Source: Kluyveromyces lactis
Lineage: Eukaryota; Ascomycota; Saccharomycetes; Saccharomycetales; Saccharomycetaceae
NCBI RefSeq assembly: GCF_000002515.2
Contig: NC_006037.1
Span: forward strand, 62,001 to 126,000
Reading direction: 5' to 3'
DNA length: 64,000 nucleotides
The position numbers were made by a program, and so were the translations under genes. Numbering within the stretch: the first letter of the stretch is position 1; each line of letters begins with the position of its first letter. Below are positions 1-10,232 of this stretch, piece after piece. Below the pieces are notes generated by a model that saw nothing but the letters and a program-made list of their open reading frames with translations, had not been told where the DNA came from and ran no database searches.

Positions 1-1845
1 GACATTCTTAGAGAAAGTCAAAAGTTCTGTTAGAATATGCAACAACAATTCACCTGATCTGAAAATCAACTTCAAACTGTTCTGCACTTTTTGCATATCA
101 GTTTCTGCCATGGCAATTGCAGTCATACCAAGGATACCGTTTAGTGGAGTCCTCAATTCATGAGAAATGTTGGCAATGAAAACTGTTTTTGCTTCATTTG
201 CAGACTCGGCCTGAATCTTAGCCGCTTCTAATTGTTTTGTTCTAGCACGAACTCTTTCTTCTAAAAGAGCATAGTGTCTATCTAGCTCATCTGTCATTGT
301 GTTAAATGTATCTGTGAGTTCTGATAGTTCATCTTGAAAAAATCTTCTGTATACTGGGACATATGCTTCCACTAGGTTGGTTGATTTGATATATCGTTCG
401 GAGGTATATGAAGAAGAATCATTAGAAAATGGGGTAGATCCAGTAGTAGCTGAACGTGTCAGGTCTCCGGGGCCTCTGGGTATAGTCTGTGAGTTTCTTG
501 CGGAAACGCTTGGTGAATCTGTTCTACTTGGAGGGAAAACATTATAATTGTGATTCAGATAATTACTGGGCGTACCTTTGGTGACAGATTTGTTGAACAG
601 CTTCATCACCTGGTTTTGGTTAGATGTGCTACGAGTCCTAGAATGTGTAATTGCAGTATTTGAATCTGAATTGCCAGTGTTGCTATAGTGCTTTAAGTCT
701 CTCCCAGATGTAATGATTTCAGTAGCCTTCTGAAGTCTGACTATAGGTTGCACAGCCCAGTGTGCTATAGGGAAAGTCAATAAGCACATAAATACGGCAA
801 TAGCGCACACCGTACCAGCAATGATTTTCATAAGCCGTATAGTGGGAGACAAGAATACTTGTTCAGGTTGGGTAACAACGGCCACCCAATTTACAAGTTT
901 AAAAGTTGGTGGTGAATACCCTACTGCTATGTTTCTCTCCTGAACCATATTTGTTTTCATAACTGAACCAACTTTCCCATTTTCGAATGCATCAGCTATA
1001 AACGTGCCGTTCTTAATTGGAAAAGTCACTTTTGAACTGAATGATGAGGTTCCATGCGGAGGGAAAACGAAATGATAACCAGTCAGTGAACTATTACTAT
1101 CGAAAACAGCAGATAGGATTGATACGGATGACTTATCTAAAGCAATTGTATCATTTACAACAGCCTTTAAACTTTCCGCCGATGCAATGACAGTAATATA
1201 GCCGGCAATTTCGTTAGTATTCAGAATAATAGATGGATTTGTTGAAACTGGCAATGACATGGACAACAAGTAATTTGTCCAGTTATATACCGGATCTGTA
1301 ACGATACCCGTAGTTAGTAGCGAAGAAGACAAAGGCTCTACGCCAGATAGAGGAAAGAGCTCTGCTAAAACGTTTTCCGGAATGTTGTCACCAGACCCAT
1401 TATTGGTGGAGTTTATTACGGTGTTGAAAGACGTATCATAAACTCTAGCAGCACTGAACAAACCTGAAGAACCAAGAAACTTTTCTAAACTGTCTTCTGC
1501 AGAATTCCAATTATCTCTAGATGAATTACCAGCTCTAAAATTGACTAACGCATCTTGTAATGTGTCTCTTGTAGACAACCAATATATTTGATAGTATAAA
1601 TAATTCAAGTTCTGATCAACTTGTGATGATTTTAATTGTGCTGCAACCTGTAATCTTTCAGCTCGTACGGATTTGTAGTTCGTTGTGAAATAAACCCCAG
1701 TAGTAACCGTAATGATTGTTAACGATAAAACGCAAATAGAGCACACGAGAATAATAAGTTGGGTTCGTAAACCAACATTAAACGGCGGTGTAAACCGTTC
1801 CCGAAGAGCTTTAAGACTGCAACGTCTCTTTAAGCCTGCCAACAT
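1..1845 (-). CDS. SLN1: SLN1 osmosensing hybrid histidine kinase (5' part, runs off left edge)
   Basis: The first 615 codons of a Sln1-type sensor kinase are present; the 3' part lies beyond base 1. The start is the ATG at 1843-1845. The protein has a short cytoplasmic tail, a membrane segment at about residues 29-53, a long extracellular domain rich in N-glycosylation sequons (NSTNNGSG among them), and a second membrane segment at about 339-362 followed by a HAMP-like region. A linker ending LEERVRARTKQLEAA leads into the HisKA domain. The phospho-acceptor His is residue 562 (codon 160-162) in the H-box HELRTPLNGIL. In S. cerevisiae, Sln1 autophosphorylates at low osmolarity and feeds Ypd1-Ssk1 to hold the Hog1 pathway off. 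The kinase ATP site and receiver domain are outside the window. ATG32 lies next to it, as in S. cerevisiae (YIL147C-YIL146C). Confidence 0.95.
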   Translation of the reverse strand, partial: MLAGLKRRCSLKALRERFTPPFNVGLRTQLIILVCSICVLSLTIITVTTGVYFTTNYKSVRAERLQVAAQLKSSQVDQNLNYLYYQIYWLSTRDTLQDALVNFRAGNSSRDNWNSAEDSLEKFLGSSGLFSAARVYDTSFNTVINSTNNGSGDNIPENVLAELFPLSGVEPLSSSLLTTGIVTDPVYNWTNYLLSMSLPVSTNPSIILNTNEIAGYITVIASAESLKAVVNDTIALDKSSVSILSAVFDSNSSLTGYHFVFPPHGTSSFSSKVTFPIKNGTFIADAFENGKVGSVMKTNMVQERNIAVGYSPPTFKLVNWVAVVTQPEQVFLSPTIRLMKIIAGTVCAIAVFMCLLTFPIAHWAVQPIVRLQKATEIITSGRDLKHYSNTGNSDSNTAITHSRTRSTSNQNQVMKLFNKSVTKGTPSNYLNHNYNVFPPSRTDSPSVSARNSQTIPRGPGDLTRSATTGSTPFSNDSSSYTSERYIKSTNLVEAYVPVYRRFFQDELSELTDTFNTMTDELDRHYALLEERVRARTKQLEAAKIQAESANEAKTVFIANISHELRTPLNGILGMTAIAMAETDMQKVQNSLKLIFRSGELLLHILTELLTFSKNV

Positions 1846-2396
1846 CGTGAATTATTATCGTCCGATAGTTAGCATACGAGGTTGAAGTCTGGAATACAGG
1901 TTAGGTTGGTATTAATGACAGACAATTTACAATCCCCTCATGACGTCTCCTATCAAGAACCAATGAACTTCTTAAACTTTGATCTTTGTTTTCTTTTAAT
2001 TCATCTAAGTTTTTCATTTTGTGAATGAGGATCTTTTACTAACATAAAGTAAGGGTTTAAACCTTGAAAAATGTCACAAGCCTGTACAGTAAACAAAAAT
2101 AAAATACACAACTTATCAAAAAGTATCCTGTCTAAAGTGACATAGATTGTGATAGCCTATATGAACTGGGATACTTAGTTGAGACAAATCACTAAATGAG
2201 AAACCTTGGGAATAAAAACAGATTGAAATAAAGTCTCAGAATTGAATATTGTGCTATTGACATTTAGGGACTAAAATTGTATATTGAAGGCTCAATCTGA
2301 AAACAAAAGTTGGGCAACAATTCATACTTTTGAAAAAAACAACATCTAGTTACATCACTACATACACCAAATTGCAGCATATAAACGTACCCCGGT
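1846..2396. promoter_or_regulatory. SLN1 promoter / ATG32 3' region
   Basis: This 551-base gap separates two minus-strand genes, so it holds the ATG32 transcript end and the SLN1 promoter. A CCCCT core (AGGGG stress-response element on the SLN1 strand) lies about 90 bases upstream of the SLN1 ATG. A TACTAAC at 2037-2043 on the plus strand has no matching donor or gene and looks fortuitous. I see no RNA gene. Confidence 0.5.
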
Positions 2397-3971
2397 TCAA
2401 AACATCACTAAATCCAAAGCAGTGACTTTTGAAATGGTACTCTGCGAGTCAGGTTGCATGAATTCTTTACCAATGGATTGAATCCAAGCAGACGTCATTA
2501 AATGAGCCGAAAGAAACTGCTTTAATAATTCATTGATCTGGATAGCAGTATCCTTAACTAATTTGCACACTTGACCCAAGAAATCAGAAATTGACTGCGG
2601 AGAGCTTTCCTCAAGTATTGACGGTGAATTTCCTTCTATAGCGTCAACAATAGCATCGATCTCCTTATCTGCTGTCTGAATAACCCCAACTGATGAATTA
2701 TACGAGGAAGTCTCGAACTTGCTGAAATAAAAGGTGACGCAACACCCAATCCCAACGCCAAGCGCTATAGATATTGGCCAAAACCACCATCTTTTTGCAA
2801 GATGAGGGGCCGGCTTCTTTTTTGCACCTTTTCTTGGTTTAGTTTTTTTAGGTATATCCGTCTCATAGTCAGAATCTACTTCAACGTATAGAGAGTGCAA
2901 ATGCCGCAACAACCCGTGTATCTCGTAATGATCGGATATTACCACAGGGTACGACATCAATTTTATTTTGTTAGAGTTAGCAAATGTTTTGACCTTTTCC
3001 GTGACGCTTTGCTTCTGACCCTTTTGACATATTGGAATCAAAGTGAAATCTCCGTATTTCTTCCACATTCTATTTAGGATTGTAGTCACTTTCTTTGAAT
3101 CTGAAAAGATTATCATGAAAGCAGTATATTTCAATGCTTCCTCTTTTGAAGCTTCGTTGAGTTTTCCGACGTCAAACATTAGTCGGTGATACCGAGATAG
3201 ACGGTTATAGAAAGAGTTAGCTGAGTCTCCATCGCTCAAAATTAAAATCTTGAATCTTTTCATAGACTCCGATAAGGACAATTTCGGCATAACAAAAAAG
3301 CTGCCCGCCCAAGAATGGCCCAAATTGACCATTATCGTCTCATCTTCGCCAGTGCCAGCACCTAGTTCTGCTTTTGAAAATTGACCAGTTTTAGTCGATT
3401 TAACTGGATCACCGTCAGAAAACTGATGGACTGTAGTTTCACTATTTCCCTGATCACCAAAACCTGTTGATGATAAAGGATAGGCTAGAAATTGGTTGTG
3501 CTGCTGAGAAGCACTCAAATTAGGCGAAGGAGCAGCATTAATTTCAACCTCTTCTTCAGAAGTGTCAGATGATAACACCCCGCCAAATTGTTGATTGAAG
3601 TCGCCATTTGAGGTATTATGATAGTTATTATGATTTCCAGCATTTAAAAAAGAATATTCATCCCGATCAATGGCCTGCCATGAATCTGTGAGTCCTTTAC
3701 TATGAGTGTGAGTATTAATATCATTATGATCAATATTGTTACTTTTACCCTTCCTATCGATTAAATCTTGATTTTGGATCAGCCTGGAATCGAATGCACA
3801 GCTTTGCTGTCCGTTCAATAAATCCATAACTGAGTCATGTGGATCGAGAATACTGTGTCGCTGAGCACTACTGGCACTAACACCGCTGCCGCTGCTTCCA
3901 GCATCTAGTGAATATAACTGACGATTATTGTTACCAGGAGGTGCACCCCAGACCCCTTTAGACCCAGACAT
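2397..3971 (-). CDS. ATG32: ATG32 mitophagy receptor
   Basis: This 524-residue protein matches Atg32 (529 residues in S. cerevisiae), the outer mitochondrial membrane receptor that recruits Atg8 and Atg11 to mark mitochondria for selective autophagy. The Atg8-interacting motif WQAI is at residues 98-101. An acidic Ser/Thr patch (SSDTSEEEVE, about 134-143) resembles the region phosphorylated by CK2 for Atg11 binding in S. cerevisiae; that equivalence is inferred. A folded central domain (about 205-370) is followed by a basic stretch (KPRKGAKKKPAP) and one membrane segment at about 393-414, leaving a C-terminal tail of roughly 110 residues for the intermembrane space. The N-terminal 200 residues are low-complexity and rich in N, S and H. 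The start is the ATG at 3969-3971. Confidence 0.95.
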   Translation of the reverse strand: MSGSKGVWGAPPGNNNRQLYSLDAGSSGSGVSASSAQRHSILDPHDSVMDLLNGQQSCAFDSRLIQNQDLIDRKGKSNNIDHNDINTHTHSKGLTDSWQAIDRDEYSFLNAGNHNNYHNTSNGDFNQQFGGVLSSDTSEEEVEINAAPSPNLSASQQHNQFLAYPLSSTGFGDQGNSETTVHQFSDGDPVKSTKTGQFSKAELGAGTGEDETIMVNLGHSWAGSFFVMPKLSLSESMKRFKILILSDGDSANSFYNRLSRYHRLMFDVGKLNEASKEEALKYTAFMIIFSDSKKVTTILNRMWKKYGDFTLIPICQKGQKQSVTEKVKTFANSNKIKLMSYPVVISDHYEIHGLLRHLHSLYVEVDSDYETDIPKKTKPRKGAKKKPAPHLAKRWWFWPISIALGVGIGCCVTFYFSKFETSSYNSSVGVIQTADKEIDAIVDAIEGNSPSILEESSPQSISDFLGQVCKLVKDTAIQINELLKQFLSAHLMTSAWIQSIGKEFMQPDSQSTISKVTALDLVMF

Positions 3972-4042
3972 CTGTTAACAGAAAAAAATAGTAAAATATT
4001 CAACTGACCCTTTGTAGTGACAATACGACAAACACTAGCAAA

Positions 4043-4054
4043 CCCCTTTATAAA
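4043..4054 (-). promoter_or_regulatory. Stress element next to TATA box upstream of ATG32
   Basis: On the ATG32 strand a TATA-like TTTATAAA (4047-4054) directly abuts AGGGG (4043-4047), the core of the Msn2/4 stress-response element. The pair lies about 75-80 bases before the ATG32 start. Both motifs are short, so this is suggestive only. Confidence 0.4.
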
Positions 4055-5390
4055 TGAGTTCTTAGCTCACTCTAAGACTTCGCGAAAAGGAGAAGAATAG
4101 AGTCCGAATAAAAATCAAAGATTATCAGTTAATCAGAGACAAGAGTTATGGCTGTGAACTATACCTCTTCAAAAGACCCAAATAGAGTAATCAAGGAGGA
4201 ATAAACCCTTAAGAGCTTTGTAATATTAATAAATCAATATCAGCGTACCTTTAAGTAATGTAACAAAAAGAAATTTGAATACAAATCAGAGGGACAAAAG
4301 ACTGGTTTAAGGTACAACAAACACAGACACGTTTAGAGGATCAATCAACAGATCTATAAAAATAAAAGTAGCTTCTCCAACTTTAGTTCAGCCACTCAAC
4401 GTCAGAGCTTAGTAGGAAAAAAATCAAAAAAAAAATGCAGATTCTGATATGTGTTTTCTTCAGTGTGACAAACACTACACGACTCTTCTTTTGTGAATCT
4501 ATGTGGTATTGAGTCACGGGCTGATGCTTGGCACTTGAAACTTAAAACTTGACACCTATAATAATGAAATAGTACCAAGCGGAGAAAAATACTAAAAAGT
4601 CTCCACTCAACAACTAATATAGAAAGCCTTATCCCTTCAGTTTACGCTATGGTGAGCTTTAGTTGATCGAACAAACGGTAAAATAGTTAAAAAAGATAAC
4701 CACAAAGTGTGTGAAGAACGACTTTTCAACGGACGATCTTAAACCTTTTTTTTTTAATATATCCACTCTTGGCGATAATATATAATAAAATGCAAGTGAA
4801 TGTTGCCTGATGTATATATATATATATTGTGACTATGCTAGAGACACTGTTGTAGATTACAAATCGGAGCAGCACACTGATATCGGTGCAAGCAACATTT
4901 TAAGATGACTTTGACTGAGGTTTTAAGAAAACCTTAAATGTATTGCAAGAATTTCAGTGGTCGCACACTTCTTCTATGAACAAGGGAGGCTAGTGAAGAT
5001 TACCTGAGGAGAGACAATATTTTCCGGTCATTGTGTATTCACTATATAGAACATGAGTGCACTGACTAGCGGTTCATTAGGTTACGAAAAAAAACAAGCA
5101 GATTTAATTAGCTCTATTTGGGTCTTGCCACACCCGTTTTGACCGGGTTTACCCTATTGGCGCCCCTGCTTCCGTTATCTTTTCAGCTCTCATCCAGGAG
5201 CAGCAATCAGCGTTTAAGGTTTCCTGATCTTTTCTTTTGAAAGGGGAGGGAATCTGTATCATCCCTTGCTGAAACAAGACCATCAAATCACATTGCACGA
5301 ATGATTGTTGATCTCATCTCTTTTAAAGTACCGCCTTGCTTCCTTCGAACCTCAGAAGGCTCCCTCATCCATACTTCTGAGATGAACACT

Positions 5391-5398
5391 CACGTGAT
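5391..5398. promoter_or_regulatory. CACGTGAT E-box (Cbf1/Pho4 type)
   Basis: CACGTGAT, the reverse complement of ATCACGTG, lies 287 bases before the GUS1 ATG. It matches the Cbf1 consensus RTCACRTG. It is not followed by the AT-rich block and CCGAA core of a point centromere, so I read it as a promoter element. Confidence 0.4.
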
Positions 5399-5684
5399 TG
5401 TACTTTCTTCTTCTTTCTTCCATCCTACCATCATCCTTCGCAGAGATTACAACAAAAGAAAAAAAAGCTGAAAATCAAAAACTGAAAATAATATCAAAAA
5501 AAAAAATGTTTCGAATAAGAATGGATTAACCTGAAAGTTGTTCTAAGAAACAATTAATTTGTCTGATTGATCAATTGTATTAATCTCTTTGTTGTTGATT
5601 ACATATTTACTTGTATAAATTCTTTTTCTTATTATCTATCTGAAACCTCAATCTGAGAGAACTCAAACATATACTTTACAGGAT

Positions 5685-7811
5685 ATGTCCGCTTCCCTTA
5701 TCATAGGTGCTAAAGCACCAGTGATCGCTTATCCAGAGTTGATCGCGGCACGCAAAGTTAACGCTTCTAAAGGTGATAACACTATCGAAATCTCTTTTGT
5801 TGAAGATAAGAAAGCCGCAGCAGCTTCTTTCAATGGTGAGACTGAGGACGTCTTGACGAAGCTCAGCGCTGCTTACCCAGATATTCTGAACGACAATTCT
5901 GATTCCTCTGCTGAATGGATTGAATTTGGTGCTAAGCAACTTGTCATCAAGAATTTCCAACAACTTGCTGAATCTTTGGCTAAGTTAAACGCTCATTTGA
6001 ACCTTAGAACATACATTTTGAATACATTGGAACCTTCTTTGGCTGATATTGCTGTATGGGGTTACTTAAGATCTAATGGTATGGTTGGTTCTATCATCAA
6101 GAACAAGGTTTACATCAACGTCTCCCGTTGGTACTCCACTTTTGAGTTAATTCCAGAATTCGGTCAAGCTCATGAATTTTTGACTAAGTCTTTACAAGAA
6201 TTGAAGAAGGCCTCAAATGTTAACAAGAAGAAGGAAACTCACAAGGCCAACTTCGAAATCGGTTTACCAGACGCTAAGGTCGGCGAAGTTGTCACTCGTT
6301 TCCCACCTGAACCTTCTGGATATTTGCACATTGGACATGCTAAGGCAGCCTTGTTGAACCAGTACTTTGCTCAGGCCTACAAAGGTAAGTTGATCATCAG
6401 ATTTGATGATACCAATCCATCCAAGGAAAAGGAAGAATTCCAAGACTCTATCTTGGAAGATTTAGAACTATTGGGTATTAAGGGTGACAGAATCACTTAC
6501 TCCTCAGACTATTTCCAAGAAATGTACGACTACTGTGTTCAAATGATCAAAGAAGGTAAGGCTTACTGTGACGACACTCCAACTGAAAGGATGAGAGAAG
6601 AACGTACTGAAGGTATTCCATCAAGCAGAAGAGAAAGAACTGTGGAAGAAAATTTGAAGATCTTCACTGAAGAGATGAAGAATGGTACAGAGGAAGGTTT
6701 GAAGAACTGTGTCCGTGCTAAGATTGACTATGAAGCTCTGAACAAGGCCATGAGAGACCCTGTCATTTACAGATGCAATTTGACGCCACATCATAGAACT
6801 GGTACTGCATGGAAGATCTACCCTACATACGACTTCTGTGTTCCTATTGTTGACTCCTTGGAGGGTGTTACTCACGCTTTGCGTACTATTGAGTACAGAG
6901 ATCGTAACCCACAATATGACTGGATGTTAAATGCCCTTCATTTAAGAAAGGTTCACATTTGGGATTTCGCTCGTGTCAATTTTGTTAGAACACTGTTGTC
7001 CAAGAGAAAGTTGCAATGGTTGGTCGACAAGGACATTGTATCTAACTGGGATGATCCAAGATTCCCAACCGTCAGAGGTGTTAGAAGAAGAGGTATGACC
7101 ATTGAAGGTTTGAGAAACTTTGTTTTGTCTCAAGGTCCATCCAGAAATGTTATTAACTTGGAATGGAACTTGATTTGGTCATTTAACAAAAAGGTTATTG
7201 ATCCAGTTGCCCCAAGGCACACTGCTATTGTTTCCCCAGTTAAAGTACACTTGGAAGGTGATGACGTGCCTCAAACACCAAACGTTGAAATGAAGTTAAA
7301 ACACAAGAAAAACCCTGCTATCGGTGAAAAGAAGGTCATCTACTACAAGGATATAGTTATTGACGAAGAAGATGCTAAATTGTTATCTGAAGGTGAAGAG
7401 GTTACTCTAATGGACTGGGGTAATGCTATCATCACCAAGAAAAACGATGATGGTTCCTTCAACGCTAAACTTCATTTGGAAGGTGACTTCAAGACCACTA
7501 AATTCAAGTTAACCTGGTTGGCTGATACCGACGACAAGGTCGAAGCTGATTTGGTTGACTTTGACCACTTAATCTCTAAAGATAAGTTGGAAGAAGGCGA
7601 AAACTTCGAAGACTTCCTAACTCCTAAAACTGAATTCCACACTACAGCTTACGCTGATTTAAATGTTAAAGACATGAAGGTTGGTGACATCATTCAGTTC
7701 GAGAGAAAGGGTTACTTCAGATTGGACTCTCTACCAAAGGATGGAAAGCCATATGTTTTCTTTACCATTCCTGATGGTAAATCCGTCAACAAGTATGGTG
7801 CAAAGAAATGA
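5685..7811 (+). CDS. GUS1: GUS1 cytosolic glutamyl-tRNA synthetase
   Basis: This 708-residue class I aminoacyl-tRNA synthetase has the same length as S. cerevisiae Gus1 as I recall it. It charges tRNA-Glu with glutamate in the cytosol. The N-terminal 180 residues form the GST-like domain that in S. cerevisiae docks on the cofactor Arc1. A lysine-rich linker leads into the catalytic Rossmann domain with the HIGH motif at 215-218 (within PEPSGYLHIGHAKA) and a KMSKS-equivalent SKRKL at 439-443. The C-terminal third is the beta-barrel anticodon-binding domain typical of eukaryotic and archaeal GluRS. Codon use is strongly biased (GGT, TTG, AAG, GTT), as in highly expressed yeast genes. It ends 49 bases before the convergent RMD8 stop. 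Confidence 0.97.
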   Translation: MSASLIIGAKAPVIAYPELIAARKVNASKGDNTIEISFVEDKKAAAASFNGETEDVLTKLSAAYPDILNDNSDSSAEWIEFGAKQLVIKNFQQLAESLAKLNAHLNLRTYILNTLEPSLADIAVWGYLRSNGMVGSIIKNKVYINVSRWYSTFELIPEFGQAHEFLTKSLQELKKASNVNKKKETHKANFEIGLPDAKVGEVVTRFPPEPSGYLHIGHAKAALLNQYFAQAYKGKLIIRFDDTNPSKEKEEFQDSILEDLELLGIKGDRITYSSDYFQEMYDYCVQMIKEGKAYCDDTPTERMREERTEGIPSSRRERTVEENLKIFTEEMKNGTEEGLKNCVRAKIDYEALNKAMRDPVIYRCNLTPHHRTGTAWKIYPTYDFCVPIVDSLEGVTHALRTIEYRDRNPQYDWMLNALHLRKVHIWDFARVNFVRTLLSKRKLQWLVDKDIVSNWDDPRFPTVRGVRRRGMTIEGLRNFVLSQGPSRNVINLEWNLIWSFNKKVIDPVAPRHTAIVSPVKVHLEGDDVPQTPNVEMKLKHKKNPAIGEKKVIYYKDIVIDEEDAKLLSEGEEVTLMDWGNAIITKKNDDGSFNAKLHLEGDFKTTKFKLTWLADTDDKVEADLVDFDHLISKDKLEEGENFEDFLTPKTEFHTTAYADLNVKDMKVGDIIQFERKGYFRLDSLPKDGKPYVFFTIPDGKSVNKYGAKK

Positions 7812-7860
7812 AATGTATAAAGCTTGCACATTATATACCGCAACATTTTGTCATTCGTAA

Positions 7861-9636
7861 TTATGTACCAGTGTGTTTCTTAATAATGAAATAGCGTACC
7901 AAAATTTCCACAATGGAAATCAAAACGCTGATGAATATGATTGTAATAAACCACCAGGTGATACGGGCCATATTCCGTTCAGCAATTGAATCGACACATA
8001 TATCGAAAAACTCTAAAAATACTTTACAACGATCGTTTAAAACTTGAACACGAGGATCAATTTCTAAATATTCTCTCATTGCTTGATACAAAGAGTGCAA
8101 ACTTGGTTCAAAGGACCAGAAAAACTCTGGGGTGTCAAGTACACTGGATGATAGGTTAACATCGACGCGTAACTTGAATAGCTTACCTGATTTCTTCAAT
8201 AATTGTTCCCTTTTCAACCCCAAGGTACCATACAAAGCAAGTCTTTTAGGCAATTTAGAGACTGACCCGAAGATCGGAACTATGCGCGCTTCAAATCTCG
8301 ATAGTTTGACCGATTGAGCTATGGCATGGGACAATGTTAAGGCTGTTAAGTGGTCTCCGGACCTCAAAGTCACTATGTCATTAAAAATACGAGGTCTTTC
8401 CGTATCCATGTCATATTCGAAATGGAAGCTTTCAATCTCGATATCTTGTTCATCTAAAGGTTTCAGCACCATGTTCTTATAAGATGAAAACGAGATGTCA
8501 CCTAGGATGTTTTTTTCTTGAATTTCAGTGAAATTCCAGAACACAACTACACCATAACTGAATATGAAGATTTCCGCATGTTGCTGTTGAAATAATGAAG
8601 TTTTACCATTAATCTCATTGAAAGCCTCCAGTTCCGCTTCTGCATTATTCTCCTCAGCAAAATATTGTGGCTCACTTGGGTCGAAGGACACAGAAGTATT
8701 GACTGGCGGATTCGGTAGATGATCTGGTGTATTCTCGGCATTTAAATTATTTGTTACTCCCCCTTCGTCTAACTCGTAGTTATTGTTAACATCTTCAAGC
8801 GTTTCGACTCCCGAAAAATATTCATAATGATGATCTCTTCTCTCGCTGGTATCTATTAAATAGTCAATGATTGACTTACCTCCTTGGGTCTTTTTTGATA
8901 TGTTTGATTTAATTCTGAAACCATCCTTGCCAGGCAATAAGGGAAGAGTATACGGTACGTATAAACATTCGTCGTATAACCTTGGTAGTACATCATGGGT
9001 CTGCTTCATGAAGGTTGAGGTTAAAGATAGGTTGAATCCCTCAGCAACATTGTATGCTGTTATTCTCGGTAGATCAACTTCTTTATCCATTTTGGTCTTA
9101 GAACTTGATTTCGCTCTCTGAGTTTTATTTGCACGCTTTCTAAACTGGTTTATATTTCTACTGTCATGGGCTTCATCCGGAATCAACACAAGTTTCTGAG
9201 ACGTCTTAGAAGTTCTTGTCGGTAAAGGATTGATCATTTTGGTGATATGAGTTCCTCTTTGCCTATTTCGAGGAAACATGTCATATGAGGATGTAGATAA
9301 ACGTTCCTGACGTCTACCTGACGGAACATCACTGACATCCAATAAAAGGTTATCCATAGACACATCGCTGAAGCGACTACTAATGGATTTCTTGTCTCCA
9401 TGCATATCGTATCCTCTTCTTCGTACTCTACTTCCTTTAGAGTCTGTTTTCCCGCCTGAGCTAGCCGCAGATCTTGGCACTGAACTTACGTTCCTCATAC
9501 CGGCAGCATGGCCCGCAAAGGGTGCAGACGGACGATTCTTGTTAGAACGTGCATCTGTTACCAAGATACTTGGCGATCTTCTCGATAAGGATCTGCTCAT
9601 AGGAACCGCTGTGTTTCTATCATCAATGACTGACAT
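7861..9636 (-). CDS. RMD8: RMD8 DUF155-family membrane protein
   Basis: This 591-residue protein resembles Rmd8 (YFR048W, 662 residues), a DUF155/RMD1-family protein whose S. cerevisiae mutant fails in sporulation-linked nuclear division. Its molecular role is not established. The N-terminal 200 residues are disordered and basic with the conserved block RSPSILVTDAR. The DUF155 domain begins near EIFIFSYGVVVFWNFTE and runs to the C-terminus, including KLPKRLALYGTLGLKRE and EFFWSFEPSLHSLY. A single membrane segment (about 563-585) precedes a short basic tail, suggesting C-terminal anchoring. I start at the ATG at 9634-9636; the reading frame extends three codons further but without an ATG. A second Met 12 codons downstream is also possible. 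Confidence 0.93.
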   Translation of the reverse strand: MSVIDDRNTAVPMSRSLSRRSPSILVTDARSNKNRPSAPFAGHAAGMRNVSSVPRSAASSGGKTDSKGSRVRRRGYDMHGDKKSISSRFSDVSMDNLLLDVSDVPSGRRQERLSTSSYDMFPRNRQRGTHITKMINPLPTRTSKTSQKLVLIPDEAHDSRNINQFRKRANKTQRAKSSSKTKMDKEVDLPRITAYNVAEGFNLSLTSTFMKQTHDVLPRLYDECLYVPYTLPLLPGKDGFRIKSNISKKTQGGKSIIDYLIDTSERRDHHYEYFSGVETLEDVNNNYELDEGGVTNNLNAENTPDHLPNPPVNTSVSFDPSEPQYFAEENNAEAELEAFNEINGKTSLFQQQHAEIFIFSYGVVVFWNFTEIQEKNILGDISFSSYKNMVLKPLDEQDIEIESFHFEYDMDTERPRIFNDIVTLRSGDHLTALTLSHAIAQSVKLSRFEARIVPIFGSVSKLPKRLALYGTLGLKREQLLKKSGKLFKLRVDVNLSSSVLDTPEFFWSFEPSLHSLYQAMREYLEIDPRVQVLNDRCKVFLEFFDICVDSIAERNMARITWWFITIIFISVLISIVEILVRYFIIKKHTGT

Positions 9637-10232
9637 AATGCACAATGATATGAACGAATATATTGGGTGCCGTTATTTGCACTACAAGTATCGAACAGTA
9701 GCGTACTATATTGAACCAAGCCCCGTCGACTCCAACAGCAATCTTGATTGCTAGTGATATATCCAGGCGGGTAGTGAATTTGCTGTCTCAAATGTAATCA
9801 AAGGCAGCCGCTGCCCAGAAATTCGTATTAGAACCGCCAAAAATAGAATGTTCTTATTTCACTTCGACAGTAGTATCTGCGGAGATAATGGTGTACTTCA
9901 CAAGAGAACTGGATATGTCTACATATCTTTCTGCTAATATGTGCATTCTTTTAACAACGATCCTCTTAGTTGTGTTCGTCTTTTTTTCCATACATTTGTC
10001 AAAATATTACCCGAACATCTTCCACTTTCACTGAATTATCGATATTGAACAATCAAATTAAAATGAAAACTCAAAGACGAATGGATTAAAAACGGAATAG
10101 TAAGCAGTGGGAGAACAACTTCGATATTGTCTCCTTCCAAGTTATATCACCAGTTGTAGGATACGTGAATTTCACTACCTAAAACATTCAGGTATTAGTA
10201 ATTTCTCGTCGCTCGTGTAATATCTATTGAGA
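9637..10232. promoter_or_regulatory. Divergent promoter region, RMD8 / RTF1
   Basis: These 596 bases lie between two outward-pointing genes. The clearest motif is TTACCCG at 10007-10013, a Reb1-type site about 220 bases upstream of RTF1. A T-tract lies near 9981-9987. No ORF with an ATG and family resemblance is present. Confidence 0.5.
10007..10013. promoter_or_regulatory. Reb1-type site TTACCCG
   Basis: An exact TTACCCG heptamer lies 220 bases before the RTF1 ATG, in the usual range for Reb1 sites that keep yeast promoters nucleosome-free. Assigned by motif only. Confidence 0.45.

Larger units (their letters stand above)
3972..5684. promoter_or_regulatory. 1.7-kb divergent promoter region, ATG32 / GUS1
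   Basis: This is the longest gene-free stretch in the window. It contains a (TA)n run near 4812-4826, a GC-richer patch at about 5130-5175, an inverted repeat CTCAGAAG/CTTCTGAG (5351-5358 and 5374-5381) and a CACGTG E-box at 5391-5396. The last 200 bases before GUS1 are pyrimidine-rich. No convincing ORF, tRNA or snoRNA was found. Both flanking genes point outward, so it must hold two promoters. Confidence 0.6.

Noticed and set aside
2037-2043. TACTAAC on the plus strand between SLN1 and ATG32
   Set aside because: No donor or plus-strand exon accompanies it.
5100-5180. Possible Rap1 or Reb1 cluster (CCACACCCGTTT, GGGTTTACCCT)
   Set aside because: Neither matches the consensus exactly; left as unassigned GC-richer DNA.
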